Assembly: GCA_905200545.1 (NCBI GenBank)
Contig: CAJKKQ010000012.1
Coordinates: 1 to 64,000, forward strand
DNA from: an uncultured Oscillibacter sp.
GTDB lineage: Bacteria > Bacillota > Clostridia > Oscillospirales > Oscillospiraceae
Direction of reading: 5' to 3'
DNA: 64,000 bases
Shown: in pieces, positions 18,083 through 26,187 of the stretch
How the letters are laid out: each line of letters opens with the position of its first letter
Numbering within the stretch: position 1 is the stretch's first letter
Position numbers and translations under genes: made by a program
Notes under the pieces: generated by a model
The model's input: only the letters and a program-made list of their open reading frames with translations
What the model was told of the DNA's origin: nothing
Database searches by the model: none

Positions 18083-18143
18083 CGGAATTAAATTCCGTTA
18101 TACGTCTATTATACAATGCCATCTTATAACCTTCCAGTTATAA
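18083..18143 (-). promoter_or_regulatory. Probable dppA promoter with two palindromes
   Basis: On the minus strand a perfect -10 TATAAT lies at 18108-18113. The position 17 nt upstream is only a weak -35. A palindrome TTATAAC-N6-GTTATAA (18124-18143) is centred on that -35 region, and CGGAATTAAATTCCG (18083-18097) lies around the expected transcription start. These look like operators for an unidentified regulator of peptide import. Confidence 0.45.
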
Positions 18144-18374
18144 AATGGCAATGGCGCTGTGCAACTGTTGTAATTTACGTACATGATATATGATAATGGA
18201 TTTGTTGTCAATATAAATTATAACCAATAATTACTCCCATTCTCTTGCGATTCATGACAACTGTCCGCGGATCACGCACAGAATTTAAAAGCCTTATATT
18301 TAATAATTATAAAATCATTTATACATCACTGTGCAAATTGCCATGGTAAAAAGCAAAGATCTTGGTTCATCCTT

Positions 18375-18575
18375 TCATTTGGAAGAAACACTCCACTTCG
18401 CTTTACGATGCCATAGACCGCCGTTGATACGCCCCGCTGCCCCTTTGTATGCTCCTCCACCTGAGAAACGAGGGAATTCCTCTGTCGCAGCCGCGGGCCG
18501 CAATACAGTCAAACACCCTCCAAATATGAACACAAAGGACAGGAGAATGATCCATATGCACTTGTCTCCTCTCAT
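18375..18575 (-). CDS. Small membrane or secreted protein, unrecognised
   Basis: This 66-residue frame begins with MRGDKC and a hydrophobic stretch (WIILLSFVFIFGGCLTVL) that could be a signal or membrane anchor. AAGGAG lies 8 nt before the ATG, which supports translation. The rest is Gly-rich without a known domain, and it could be the surviving 5' end of a larger gene. It lies between the dppA promoter region and the Fe-S aldo/keto reductase. I see nothing else in the surrounding intergenic space (17,945-18,766) beyond the promoter elements. Confidence 0.35.
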   Translation of the reverse strand: MRGDKCIWIILLSFVFIFGGCLTVLRPAAATEEFPRFSGGGAYKGAAGRINGGLWHRKAKWSVSSK

Positions 18576-18766
18576 GCGGATTTCTCCTTAAAGCCATATT
18601 CCGCAGGGCCCGATGGATCATTGAGGGAACCAACCGGTCAGAAAAATCCAAAAGATAGAAACTGTGATCCGCTTCCTGCTTCGCAGCACATCTGTCTTTC
18701 CTGCTGGTTCCCTTAGTGGAAGACTATTTTCCGGCGTTGGAATGGGGGCGTATAGAGAATACCGTT

Positions 18767-19894
18767 TTACAGCATGGCGGCAAAATCCGCCATAGCCTCT
18801 GAAATCTTCAGCTGCTGGGGGCACACTGCCTCGCAGCTGCGGCAGCCGATGCAGGCGCCTGGCTGCCTGTCCTGCGGGATGGCGGAGAGGGCCATAGGGA
18901 CAATGAAGCCGCCGCCGGTAAACCGGTGCTCGTTATACAGCGCCAGCAGGTGCGGGATGTCCAGCCCCTGGGGGCAGTGGCTGGTGCAGTACCGGCAGGC
19001 GGTACAGGCCAGTGCCTTGGGATTGGTCATCTCTCCGCCCAGGGCCAGAAGACCGTCCCACTCTTCTTTTGTCAGGGAGTCCTCCGTCTCAAAGGTGGCA
19101 AGATTGTCCTTAAGCTGTTCCAGATTGGACATGCCGGAAAGAATGACCGTCACATTGGGGATGCGCTGCAGGAACCGGAAGGCCCAGGCGGGAATGGACC
19201 GCTGTGGCGCCATGGTCTGGAGCACCACGGATTCCTGTTTGCTCAAGCGGGCCAGCCGGCCGCCCCGGAGGGGCTCCATCACCCACACGGGAATGCGGTA
19301 CTGCTCCAGCAGTTCCGCCTTTTCTTTTCCGCCCTGGAACGTCCAGTCGATGTAGTTGAGCTGGAGCTGGCAGAATTCCATGTACGCTCCGTAGGCCTCC
19401 AGGAATCGCTTGAGCACCGGCATGGCCCCATGGCAGGAGAAACCCAGGTGACGGATGCGGCCGTTTTTCTTCTGCTCCAGCAAGTAGTCCAGAATGCCGT
19501 ATTGGGGATCCAGGTAGGCGTCGATGTTCATCTCGCACACATTGTGGAACAGGTAAAAGTCAAAGTAGTCCACCCGGCACTTCTTCAGCTGTTCCTCGAA
19601 GATCTCCTGTACCTTGCCCATGTTGCCCAGGTCATAGCCGGGGAATTTGTTGGCCAGATAGAACTTGTCCCGGGGATAGGCGGCCAGAGCCCTGCCGATG
19701 GCCAGCTCGGAATTGCCGCCATGATAGGCCCAGGCGGTGTCGTAGTAGTTGACGCCCCGCTCCATGGCCAGGGCCACCATTTTCTCCACAGCGGCCTGAT
19801 CCACCACGGCGTCATTCCCATCCGCCACAGGCAGACGCATACACCCCAGCCCCAAGTTGGAGAGCTTCATCCCTTGGAAATCCTGATAAATCAT
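18767..19894 (-). CDS. Aldo/keto reductase with C-terminal [4Fe-4S] ferredoxin domain
   Basis: The 375-residue protein has an aldo/keto-reductase barrel (LGLGCMRLP; NYYDTAWAYHGG with catalytic Asp and Tyr; LANKFPGYDL with Lys; YLFHNV with His). A C-terminal extension carries two cysteine clusters, CTACRYCTSHCP and CIGCRSCEAVCP, which can bind [4Fe-4S] centres. Members of this subfamily are common in anaerobes, and the cluster may link carbonyl reduction to ferredoxin or flavodoxin. ATG 19894 follows AAGGAG; the open frame to 19984 overlaps the upstream gene. It is the last gene of the merR-flavodoxin-CMD-AKR set. Confidence 0.88.
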   Translation of the reverse strand: MIYQDFQGMKLSNLGLGCMRLPVADGNDAVVDQAAVEKMVALAMERGVNYYDTAWAYHGGNSELAIGRALAAYPRDKFYLANKFPGYDLGNMGKVQEIFEEQLKKCRVDYFDFYLFHNVCEMNIDAYLDPQYGILDYLLEQKKNGRIRHLGFSCHGAMPVLKRFLEAYGAYMEFCQLQLNYIDWTFQGGKEKAELLEQYRIPVWVMEPLRGGRLARLSKQESVVLQTMAPQRSIPAWAFRFLQRIPNVTVILSGMSNLEQLKDNLATFETEDSLTKEEWDGLLALGGEMTNPKALACTACRYCTSHCPQGLDIPHLLALYNEHRFTGGGFIVPMALSAIPQDRQPGACIGCRSCEAVCPQQLKISEAMADFAAML

Positions 19895-19914
19895 AAAACA
19901 GCTCCTTATTTTCT

Positions 19915-20664
19915 TTATTTTGCGGCCTCGTTGATGCAGCGCAGGGCGTTGAGGCTCCGGGGATAGCCGATGTAGGGCAGGCACTGGGAAACCACATCGA
20001 TGAGAAGCAGCTTATCGTTCCCGATGCGCAAATTAGCGGCGGCATGGCTTACCAGCTGAGGCTCACAGCCGCCCTGAGCAGCCAGAAAGCAGAAGGTTAT
20101 GAGTTCCCGCTGCCGGTAATCCAGCCCGCCTCTGGTGTAGTAATCTCCGAAGCAGTTGCCCGCCAGCCAGCGATTGATGTGACGGCTCTCCTCCGGGCCG
20201 CTGTCCTGGAAGCCGCGCATCTGCTGGCCGAAAATGTCGACCTGGGCCTGATTTCCCGCCGTAATCCGGGTATCCGGCGTGGTGGTCCCCTGAGGGGGAA
20301 GGGGGAGGGACACCCCCTGCTCCTCCAGCACGGCATTGACCCCGTGCAGGAAGGGCAGCACCCGGCCCAGGCCCAAATAGGCAGCTCCCTGATAAACCAA
20401 TTCCTTGATCTCCACAGGTGTCATGCCGCTTTTCAGGGCCCCCGGCACCATGGCGCAAAAGGCGTCCGCCCCTTGACAGCCCATCAGTGTGGCCAGGATG
20501 GCCAAAAAGCGGGTCTTATCGTCCAGTTTGCTCTCCCGAATCACCTCATCAAAGGCGAAGTTGGAAAACAGCGTGGAAAATTCCGGATCGCTCGGGTCCA
20601 GCCCAAAGGGATCCCGGACAAACCGCTCCTCACCGTATTGCATTGCAGTCGCAGACCATTCCAT
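19915..20664 (-). CDS. Carboxymuconolactone decarboxylase-family protein (two CMD domains)
   Basis: This protein of about 249 residues contains two CMD/AhpD-like helical repeats, one around ATLMGCQGADAFCAMVPGALKSGMTP and one around RELITFCFLAAQGGCEPQL followed by SHAAANL. Such proteins are often thiol-dependent hydroperoxide or redox enzymes, and tandem-domain forms frequently accompany aldo/keto reductases and flavodoxins in gut Clostridia. ATG 20664 follows GGAGG; the frame extends to 20775. It is 20 nt upstream of the Fe-S aldo/keto reductase. The reaction is not known. Confidence 0.85.
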   Translation of the reverse strand: MEWSATAMQYGEERFVRDPFGLDPSDPEFSTLFSNFAFDEVIRESKLDDKTRFLAILATLMGCQGADAFCAMVPGALKSGMTPVEIKELVYQGAAYLGLGRVLPFLHGVNAVLEEQGVSLPLPPQGTTTPDTRITAGNQAQVDIFGQQMRGFQDSGPEESRHINRWLAGNCFGDYYTRGGLDYRQRELITFCFLAAQGGCEPQLVSHAAANLRIGNDKLLLIDVVSQCLPYIGYPRSLNALRCINEAAK

Positions 20665-20829
20665 ATTGCCACCTCCAAGTAAATTCATATTTTGTTCCTG
20701 CATTTTGAAGCAGCCACCATGCTGGTCGATATGTCCTGTATGACAGAGAGACGGCGGCAAAAAGCAGGCATACACTCCTGTTTCGTAACTGCCGCGGGTG
20801 AATGATTCGGCCGCGGCAGTCTGCAGCCC

Positions 20830-21510
20830 TTATTCCACACTGGAAACGGACCCCTCAAATTCCCCATCCATGCCGGACAGGAGCTCCAGGCCCTCCACCC
20901 ACCGGGCCACCTCCTCCTGGTCGGCCCCGGCTTCAAAGCGCTGGCCGGACAGCCAGTTGGCATCAGGAGCCAGGGCCTGGATGTCGCTGAGGCTGCCGCC
21001 GATGCCGCTGGAGCCGGAGGTGCAGAAGGGTACAATGGTCTCTCCTGTAAAGTCGTAGCTCTCCAGGAAGGTGTGGATGATCTTAGGCGCCTGGCCCCAC
21101 CAGATGGGGTAGCCCAGGAACACCACATCGTAATCCTCCGGGTTTTCCAGCGTCCCGGAAATGGCTGGACGGGCATCCGGATCGTTCTGCTCCCGGTTGG
21201 CACGGCAATCGCTGTTGCTGTAGTTCAGGTCTTCCCTGGTGTAAGGCTCTTCGGGGACGATCTCATAGAGATCAGCATCCAAAACCGTCTGGATGTGCCG
21301 GGCAATGCCCTCTGTATTGCCGGTGGCGGAAAAGCAGGCCACCAGCACATTGGGTTCCTCGTTGGCAGCGGAATTGCTCCCGTCCTGCGAGGAGAAAGCG
21401 GGGGGCGTGGACTGTGACTGTTCCGAGCCCCTCTGGGCACCGGTTCCTCCGCAGGCCGCCAAGGCACAAGCCAGGGCCAAAGCAGTCAGCAGTGCAAAAA
21501 TCCGTTTCAT
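20830..21510 (-). CDS. Flavodoxin-domain lipoprotein
   Basis: The 226-residue protein has an N-terminal lipoprotein signal (LALACALAAC with lipobox Cys at residue 20), a Ser/Gln-rich linker, and a flavodoxin fold with the FMN phosphate-binding loop FSATGNTEGIA, YPIWWGQAP and the second loop TSGSSGIGGS. An exported, lipid-anchored flavodoxin suggests electron transfer at the outer face of the membrane. It overlaps the merR stop by 4 nt (ATGA), so the two are likely co-translated. A cytoplasmic relative is encoded at 23549-24025. Confidence 0.9.
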   Translation of the reverse strand: MKRIFALLTALALACALAACGGTGAQRGSEQSQSTPPAFSSQDGSNSAANEEPNVLVACFSATGNTEGIARHIQTVLDADLYEIVPEEPYTREDLNYSNSDCRANREQNDPDARPAISGTLENPEDYDVVFLGYPIWWGQAPKIIHTFLESYDFTGETIVPFCTSGSSGIGGSLSDIQALAPDANWLSGQRFEAGADQEEVARWVEGLELLSGMDGEFEGSVSSVE

Positions 21511-21878
21511 GCTTCGATGCCTCCTGTTCTTCTGTGTAATTTTCGGATCTCATGCCGCAGGTAATCCAGCCGCTGGAGCTGATGCTCCTTGAAGTGGATC
21601 TCATCCAAAGCGGCGCTGCGCTTTCCTTCCAACATGCGCAGCCGCTGGGCACCGGAGGGCTCTCCTTCCAGCAGAAGCCGCATATAGACTTCCACCTCCT
21701 CTGTGGTGAACCCGATATCATGGAGGGTCATGATGGTACTCAGACGCTCCAGATCGGTGTCATCGTACTGCCAGTCACCCATTACCTTTTTGACCGCCCC
21801 GCACAGTCCCCAACTCTCATATTCCCGCAGAATATGCATGGGGATCTGATAGCGCTCACTTGCCTCCTGGATCGTCAT
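21507..21878 (-). CDS. MerR-family transcriptional regulator
   Basis: The 123-residue regulator starts with the MerR winged helix (TIQEASERYQIPMHILREYESWGL) and ends with a coiled dimerisation helix (EIHFKEHQLQRLDYLRHEIRKL). No C-terminal effector domain is visible. ATG 21878 follows GGAGG; the longer frame to 21995 crosses the lysR terminator and is rejected. It probably controls its own operon with the lipoprotein flavodoxin, CMD protein and Fe-S aldo/keto reductase. Confidence 0.88.
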   Translation of the reverse strand: MTIQEASERYQIPMHILREYESWGLCGAVKKVMGDWQYDDTDLERLSTIMTLHDIGFTTEEVEVYMRLLLEGEPSGAQRLRMLEGKRSAALDEIHFKEHQLQRLDYLRHEIRKLHRRTGGIEA

Positions 21879-21889
21879 ATCACAGCCTC

Positions 21890-21930
21890 CAAAACAAAAA
21901 ATGCAGGTGTCCTCCCGGGGACACCTGCAT
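21890..21930 (-). terminator. Intrinsic terminator of the lysR gene
   Basis: A 12-bp stem (ATGCAGGTGTCC/GGACACCTGCAT, 21901-21930) is followed on the minus strand by TTTTTGTTTT. It separates lysR from merR. Confidence 0.8.
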
Positions 21931-21984
21931 TCTAAAGCAGTTTTCAATCCATGTCTAATGCTTATTTTATTTCTATAAGAATGC

Positions 21985-22851
21985 CTATTCAGCATTTTTG
22001 ATATGCTGGTGAAAGGCTTCTACCGCAGGAGTAAGAATCTGATCCTTTTTCCAAACCAATACGGTTCCTGTTTCCATTCTCGGTGAGAGCGGAAGAAAAC
22101 GCAGATCATCAAACGCCGTATTTAAGTCGAAGCACAAAGCCGTCCCTACTCCACAGCGTACCATATTGGCCGCATTCAAAACCAAGTTGAAGGTGGCCGC
22201 TATCTGCAATTTTTCCCACCGTTCCCCAAACCAGCTGGCCAGTTCCCGTTGGACAATTTCCCGTCCGCTGATCAGCAGCGGAACATCCTCCAGATCCTGG
22301 GGCGTCACAGCTTCCATGGCAGCCAGGGGAGAGTCTGCCCGAACCAATACGCCCCAGAGATCTTTTTCCCGCATCCGGCAAAAAGCATATTTTCCCACGT
22401 CGACCGGCTCGGTCAAAAGACCCATGTCCAGGATACCCATATCCAGCCGTTCTTTCACATCATCGGCATTGGCGCTGAAAATGCGAAACGTCACCTTTGG
22501 ATAAAGCGTGCGGAATGAGACCATTGCCCGAGACAAAAAGGACATGCTTCGCGTTTCCCCCGCCCCTATGGAAATCTCCCCCATAAGCTCCGTTTCCCGG
22601 CAAGCGAATTCGCGTTCCGTCTTTTCCGCCAGATCCACCAATTCCTGGGCCCGGCGACGCAGCAGCATCCCTTCATCCGTCAGAACGATATGATACCGGC
22701 TGCGGTGAAAGAGCTGCACCCCCAGCTCCTCTTCCAGCTGCATCAACTGCCGGGAAAGGGTGGGCTGGGTCAAATGGAGCAGGGCCGCCGCCCTGGTGAT
22801 GTTCTCCTCCCGGGCCACCGCCAGAAAATATTTCAAAACCCGAAGTTCCAT
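21985..22851 (-). CDS. LysR-family transcriptional regulator
   Basis: The 288-residue regulator has the LysR helix-turn-helix (MELRVLKYFLAVAREENITR, AAALLHLTQPTLSRQLMQLE) and a LysR substrate-binding domain. ATG 22851 follows AAGGAGGG; the frame open to 23241 runs through the divergent gene. It faces the flavin reductase-flavodoxin-AKR operon at 22994-25074 across 142 nt, so it most likely regulates it. An AT-rich stretch there with repeated AATG-like half-sites may be its operator, but I cannot delimit it. Confidence 0.92.
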   Translation of the reverse strand: MELRVLKYFLAVAREENITRAAALLHLTQPTLSRQLMQLEEELGVQLFHRSRYHIVLTDEGMLLRRRAQELVDLAEKTEREFACRETELMGEISIGAGETRSMSFLSRAMVSFRTLYPKVTFRIFSANADDVKERLDMGILDMGLLTEPVDVGKYAFCRMREKDLWGVLVRADSPLAAMEAVTPQDLEDVPLLISGREIVQRELASWFGERWEKLQIAATFNLVLNAANMVRCGVGTALCFDLNTAFDDLRFLPLSPRMETGTVLVWKKDQILTPAVEAFHQHIKNAE

Positions 22852-22993
22852 CCGCAGCCCTCCTTTCCTCCATGCTACCACCCCTGCCTTCTGAAAGCAA
22901 GATAAAAATGCTTTCCAAGAATGTCTGTATATTAAAAATGAGCATTTTACATTTTTAGATCGTGGACTTACAATGATGGCAAAGGAGGAAACC

Positions 22994-23536
22994 ATGATGC
23001 GTATTTTGATGATTGAGAGCAGTCCCCATAAGCACGGCTCCTCCAATCTGTTGGCTGAGCGGTTTATGGAGGGAGCGAAAGAGGCGGGGCACCAGACAGA
23101 GGTGTTTGACGCCGCCTGGGCCAACCTCCATCCCTGTCTTGGTTGTGACGCCTGCGGCATGGCGGGGCCCTGCGTGCAGAAGGATGACATGGCGGCCCTG
23201 CGGGACAAGCTCCTGGAGACGGATATGCTGGTATTTGTCACGCCGCTCTACTATTTTGGCATGTCCGCCCAGTTGAAAATGGTCATTGACCGATTTTACA
23301 GCTTCACCGGCAAGCTCTCTTCCCGCAAGCTGAAAACGGCCCTCATCGCCGCTGCCTGGGACAGCAACGACTGGACCATGCAGGATCTGTCCGCCCATTA
23401 TCAGACCCTGTGCCGGTATATGAACTTCCAGGATCAGGGCATGATCCTGGGAACCGGCTGCGGCTCGGTATCCATGACAAAACGAAGCCCATTTTTGAAC
23501 CAGGCCTATGAACTGGGAAAATCCCTGAAGGGATAG
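22994..23536 (+). CDS. Flavodoxin-fold NAD(P)H-dependent oxidoreductase (NADPH-FMN reductase-like)
   Basis: The 180-residue protein has the flavodoxin-like start MRILMIESSPHKHGSS with the phosphate loop, a Cys pair in LGCDACGMAGPC similar to iron-sulfur flavoproteins, and TPLYYFGMSAQLK typical of the FMN-reductase family. It should bind FMN and pass electrons from NAD(P)H. AAAGGAGG lies 5 nt before ATG 22994; the upstream ATG at 22973 has no such site. It is the first gene of the plus-strand operon divergent from lysR. Confidence 0.88.
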   Translation: MMRILMIESSPHKHGSSNLLAERFMEGAKEAGHQTEVFDAAWANLHPCLGCDACGMAGPCVQKDDMAALRDKLLETDMLVFVTPLYYFGMSAQLKMVIDRFYSFTGKLSSRKLKTALIAAAWDSNDWTMQDLSAHYQTLCRYMNFQDQGMILGTGCGSVSMTKRSPFLNQAYELGKSLKG

Positions 23537-23548
23537 GGAGGTTATTTT

Positions 23549-24025
23549 ATGAACACATTGGTTGCTTATTTCTCTGCCAGCGGTAACACAGCAAAGGCGG
23601 CAAAGGCTCTGGCAAAGGCCGCAGGGGCGGATCTCTATGAGATCAAACCCGCGGTCCCCTATACCGGTGCCGATCTCAACTGGATGGACAAAGGCTCCCG
23701 CAGCAGCGTGGAGATGAACGACAAGAACTCCCGTCCCGCCCTGGCCGATACCGATGCCCCTGTGGCTGAACATGATGTGATATTTCTGGGCTTCCCCATC
23801 TGGTGGTATACGGCTCCCACCATCATCAACACCTTCCTGGAGCGCTACGATTTTTCCGGCAAAACCATCGTCCTCTTTGCCACCTCCGGCGGAAGCGGCC
23901 TGGGCAGCACGGCCGCAGCCCTGCAAAGCAGCGCTCCCGGCGCCAGGATCCTGGACGGCCGGCTGCTCAACGGACGGCTGAACGAAGAGGATCTGAAGGC
24001 ATGGGTGTCCGGGCTGAACCTCTGA
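23549..24025 (+). CDS. Flavodoxin
   Basis: The 158-residue protein has the flavodoxin FMN loop FSASGNTAKAA, GFPIWWYTAPT and the second loop TSGGSGLGST, with no signal peptide. It is a cytoplasmic one- or two-electron carrier and a relative of the lipoprotein flavodoxin at 20830-21510. GGGAGG precedes the ATG. It lies 12 nt downstream of the flavin reductase, which may reduce it, and 11 nt upstream of an aldo/keto reductase. Confidence 0.9.
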   Translation: MNTLVAYFSASGNTAKAAKALAKAAGADLYEIKPAVPYTGADLNWMDKGSRSSVEMNDKNSRPALADTDAPVAEHDVIFLGFPIWWYTAPTIINTFLERYDFSGKTIVLFATSGGSGLGSTAAALQSSAPGARILDGRLLNGRLNEEDLKAWVSGLNL

Positions 24026-24036
24026 GGTAAATGGAT

Positions 24037-25074
24037 ATGAAGTACACAAAACTGGGCAATTCCGATCTGGATGTCTCCCGCATCTGTATGGGCTGCATGG
24101 GATTTGGAGATGCCCAAAACGGCCAGCACTCCTGGACCATTGACGAGGCCCACTCCCGGGAGATTATCCGACGGGGCCTGGAGCTGGGGGTCAACTTCTT
24201 CGACACCGCCATCGCGTACCAGAGCGGCACCAGCGAGCAGTATGTAGGCCGCGCCCTCCGGGACTTTGCCCAGCGGGATCAGGTCGTGGTGGCTACCAAG
24301 TTTCTTCCCCGTACCAACGAAGAGATCAAAGCAGGGATCAGCGGTCAGGAGCATATTCGGCGAATGCTGGACAAGAGCCTGCAAAATTTAGGGATGGACT
24401 ATGTGGATCTCTACATCTATCACATGTGGGATCACCAGACGCCCCTTTATGACATCATGGAGGGGCTGAACAACGTCGTGAAGGCGGGCAAGGCCCGGTA
24501 TATCGGCATCTCCAACTGCTTTGCTTGGCAGCTCTGCAAGGCAAACGCCCTGGCAGAGCGGGAGGGCTTTGCCAAATTCGTCTCTGTCCAGGGGCACTAC
24601 AACCTGATCTTCCGGGAGGAGGAGCGGGAGATGGCACCCTACTGCCGGGAAGAGAACATCGCCATGACCCCCTACAGTGCTTTGGCAGGCGGAAGACTGT
24701 CCAAGCATCCCGGGGAGACCTCCAAGCGGCTCCGGGAGGACAGCTACGCCCAGCTGAAGTACGGCGCAGCACAGGATCTGGATGCCCCCATTCTGGCCCG
24801 GGTGGCGGAGCTGGCCGACCGCCGGGGCGTGTCCATGACGGAGATTTCCCTGGCATGGCTGCTGACGAACGTCACAGCCCCGGTAGTGGGAGCCACCAAA
24901 CTCTCCCACATCGAAGGGGCGGCAAAAGCGGTGGATCTGGAGCTCACGGCAGAAGAATGTGTGTATCTGGAGGAACTCTATACGCCCCATCCGCTGGTGG
25001 GCGTCATGGCCCAGAATACGGCTGCGGCAGCAAACAGGAATCACGTCTGGTCCACCGGCAATCAGACCATCTGA
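24037..25074 (+). CDS. Aldo/keto reductase
   Basis: The roughly 345-residue barrel has LGNSDLDVSRICMGCMGFG, NFFDTAIAYQSG (catalytic Asp and Tyr), VVVATKF (Lys) and LYIYHMWDHQ (His), then GISNCFAWQL and a C-terminal NADP-binding region (VVGATKLSH). It reduces carbonyls with NAD(P)H; substrate unknown. ATG 24037 is 9 nt after GAGG and preferred over ATG 24031, which is only 3 nt away. Unlike the enzyme at 18767-19894, it has no Fe-S tail. Confidence 0.92.
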   Translation: MKYTKLGNSDLDVSRICMGCMGFGDAQNGQHSWTIDEAHSREIIRRGLELGVNFFDTAIAYQSGTSEQYVGRALRDFAQRDQVVVATKFLPRTNEEIKAGISGQEHIRRMLDKSLQNLGMDYVDLYIYHMWDHQTPLYDIMEGLNNVVKAGKARYIGISNCFAWQLCKANALAEREGFAKFVSVQGHYNLIFREEEREMAPYCREENIAMTPYSALAGGRLSKHPGETSKRLREDSYAQLKYGAAQDLDAPILARVAELADRRGVSMTEISLAWLLTNVTAPVVGATKLSHIEGAAKAVDLELTAEECVYLEELYTPHPLVGVMAQNTAAAANRNHVWSTGNQTI

Positions 25075-25481
25075 ACCATAAAAACAAGCAAATGCAACAT
25101 AGTATTCTCTGCGGAGGCATTGCAAATATGGTTTTGATAACCGAAGCCGGTGGTAAAGCGGGAAACTCTTCTCTGCAGGCGCTGTCCTCCAAAGGAATCT
25201 CCACCTGCGCTTGAATTCACCGGAATGCTCAAAAAGGAGCTGTGTTGGCAGCAGAAGCCTCATAGGTACATGGCTTTGCGGGAAAATGCCGTTAAGGCCA
25301 TGAATAGGACCGTCTGTTTGATTTGCAATACGGCCAACCCACAGGGAAATGAAATCGGAGTGCTTTTAATTGAGGCAGCGGCAGCAGAACGCGTCTATGT
25401 AATATTCTCATCAATAACATGGTGCGAAGACGGCGTGTCGGAAAGGATTCCTGATAGGGCGATCCAAATAGATATCATAGA

Positions 25482-25634
25482 TCAGATGTTTCTTATCCAA
25501 AAAATGATGCAAAAAGGTCCGGCGTGATACGCCGGACCTTTTTGCATACCTGATATGGCTATTTTTGCAAGAGGCGTTTCTCCGTATCGTTCCAGCAAAG
25601 CACCGGCTATCATGCCTTTAAGATCGATAACCAT
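25482..25634 (-). pseudogene. Possible remnant of a TetR-type regulator N-terminus
   Basis: Starting at ATG 25634 (after GAAAGGGG) the frame reads MVIDLKGMIAGALLERYGET then PLAKIAI, which resembles the first helix of TetR regulators up to the turn of the DNA-binding motif. Resemblance ends there and the frame runs into a terminator. It looks like a truncated gene; the similarity is short and could be chance. Confidence 0.3.
25508..25546. terminator. Bidirectional intrinsic terminator
   Basis: An 18-bp perfect stem around a 3-nt loop, with A-run on the left and T-run on the right (AAAAAGGTCC...GGACCTTTTT). It could end transcripts from either side, and probably ends the plus-strand aldo/keto reductase operon about 430 nt upstream. 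Confidence 0.75.
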
Positions 25635-25847
25635 ATCCCGCCCGCCCCTTTCACCTGCGATATGAATGCAATGAAGCAACTAAAGTTGACACTTGCAGGG
25701 TGACTGTCAGCCCATTGATAATTTGAATGCACATATCCGGATATAGGAAAACTATGCTGAATGCAACTGCATTTACCTAATATAAACCGTAGCAGGGCAT
25801 CCAGTTCTACTGATCGGCCTACACAGAAAAGTGCAAATCTGCAACAG

Positions 25848-25928
25848 AAAACGCCCGAAATCCGAAGATTTCAGGTGTTTTCTGGAGCTGCTGGGCGGAT
25901 TTGAACCGCCGGCCTCATCCTTACCAAC
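25848..25928 (-). repeat. Attachment-site remnant 1: 3' half of tRNA-Thr(GGU) plus its terminator
   Basis: On the minus strand 25882-25928 reads as the 3' half of tRNA-Thr: anticodon loop TTGGTAA, the stem half GGAT, the variable region, T-arm with GGTTCAAATCC, acceptor strand and CCA. A rho-independent hairpin (25848-25881) follows, as after a real tRNA gene. No matching 5' half lies on the higher-coordinate side, so it is not a functional tRNA. It differs at a few bases from the other copies, so it is probably the oldest junction. It marks the outer end of the element array. Confidence 0.8.
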
Positions 25929-26040
25929 TGGCTGGGAGCCTTCCAGTCCTTGATTTTCAACGCTTTCCGGCCCTTTTTGCTCCAAAAAGATGAGGTCGGC
26001 GGTACGCTTTGCTCCGTTGTTTCCGTCTGTTCGTTTCCCC

Positions 26041-26060
26041 GTGCGGGTCACGGTGTGTGG
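26041..26060. repeat. Arm-type repeat, degenerate copy
   Basis: Reads GTGCGGGTCACGGTGTGTGG, a mutated version of the GTGTGGGTCACGGTGTGGGT repeat found on both sides of the att cores. Lies inside element A near its left end. Confidence 0.45.
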
Positions 26061-26143
26061 CAGAACATCTTTCGCCCCGCATACCTGCGAATAAGTGTCG
26101 CCCCTATCTACTAATATTACACCGTCCCCACCTCATTCTTTGC

Positions 26144-26177
26144 CGGGGAAATATATTAACAATACGAATATTATCAA
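26144..26177. repeat. Module-junction motif, copy 1 (divergent)
   Basis: Contains GGGGAAATATATTAACAATA and continues with ACGAATATTATCAA. This is a weaker match to the ATCAACAAGACGAAGNATAA core seen elsewhere. It lies between the left end of element A and its cargo. Confidence 0.45.
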
Positions 26178-26187
26178 ATGGAAGCGT

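Larger units (their letters stand above)
25078..25847. other. Intergenic stretch at the chromosome/element border
   Basis: No confident gene is present. A 125-codon plus-strand frame (25150-25527) has no ribosome-binding site, no domain I recognise, and ends inside a terminator hairpin, so I do not call it. A regulator remnant and a bidirectional terminator are listed separately. The stretch ends at the first tRNA-Thr fragment. Confidence 0.5.

Noticed and set aside
25150..25527. 125-codon plus-strand frame after the aldo/keto reductase
   Set aside because: No ribosome-binding site, no recognisable domain, and it ends inside a terminator stem.
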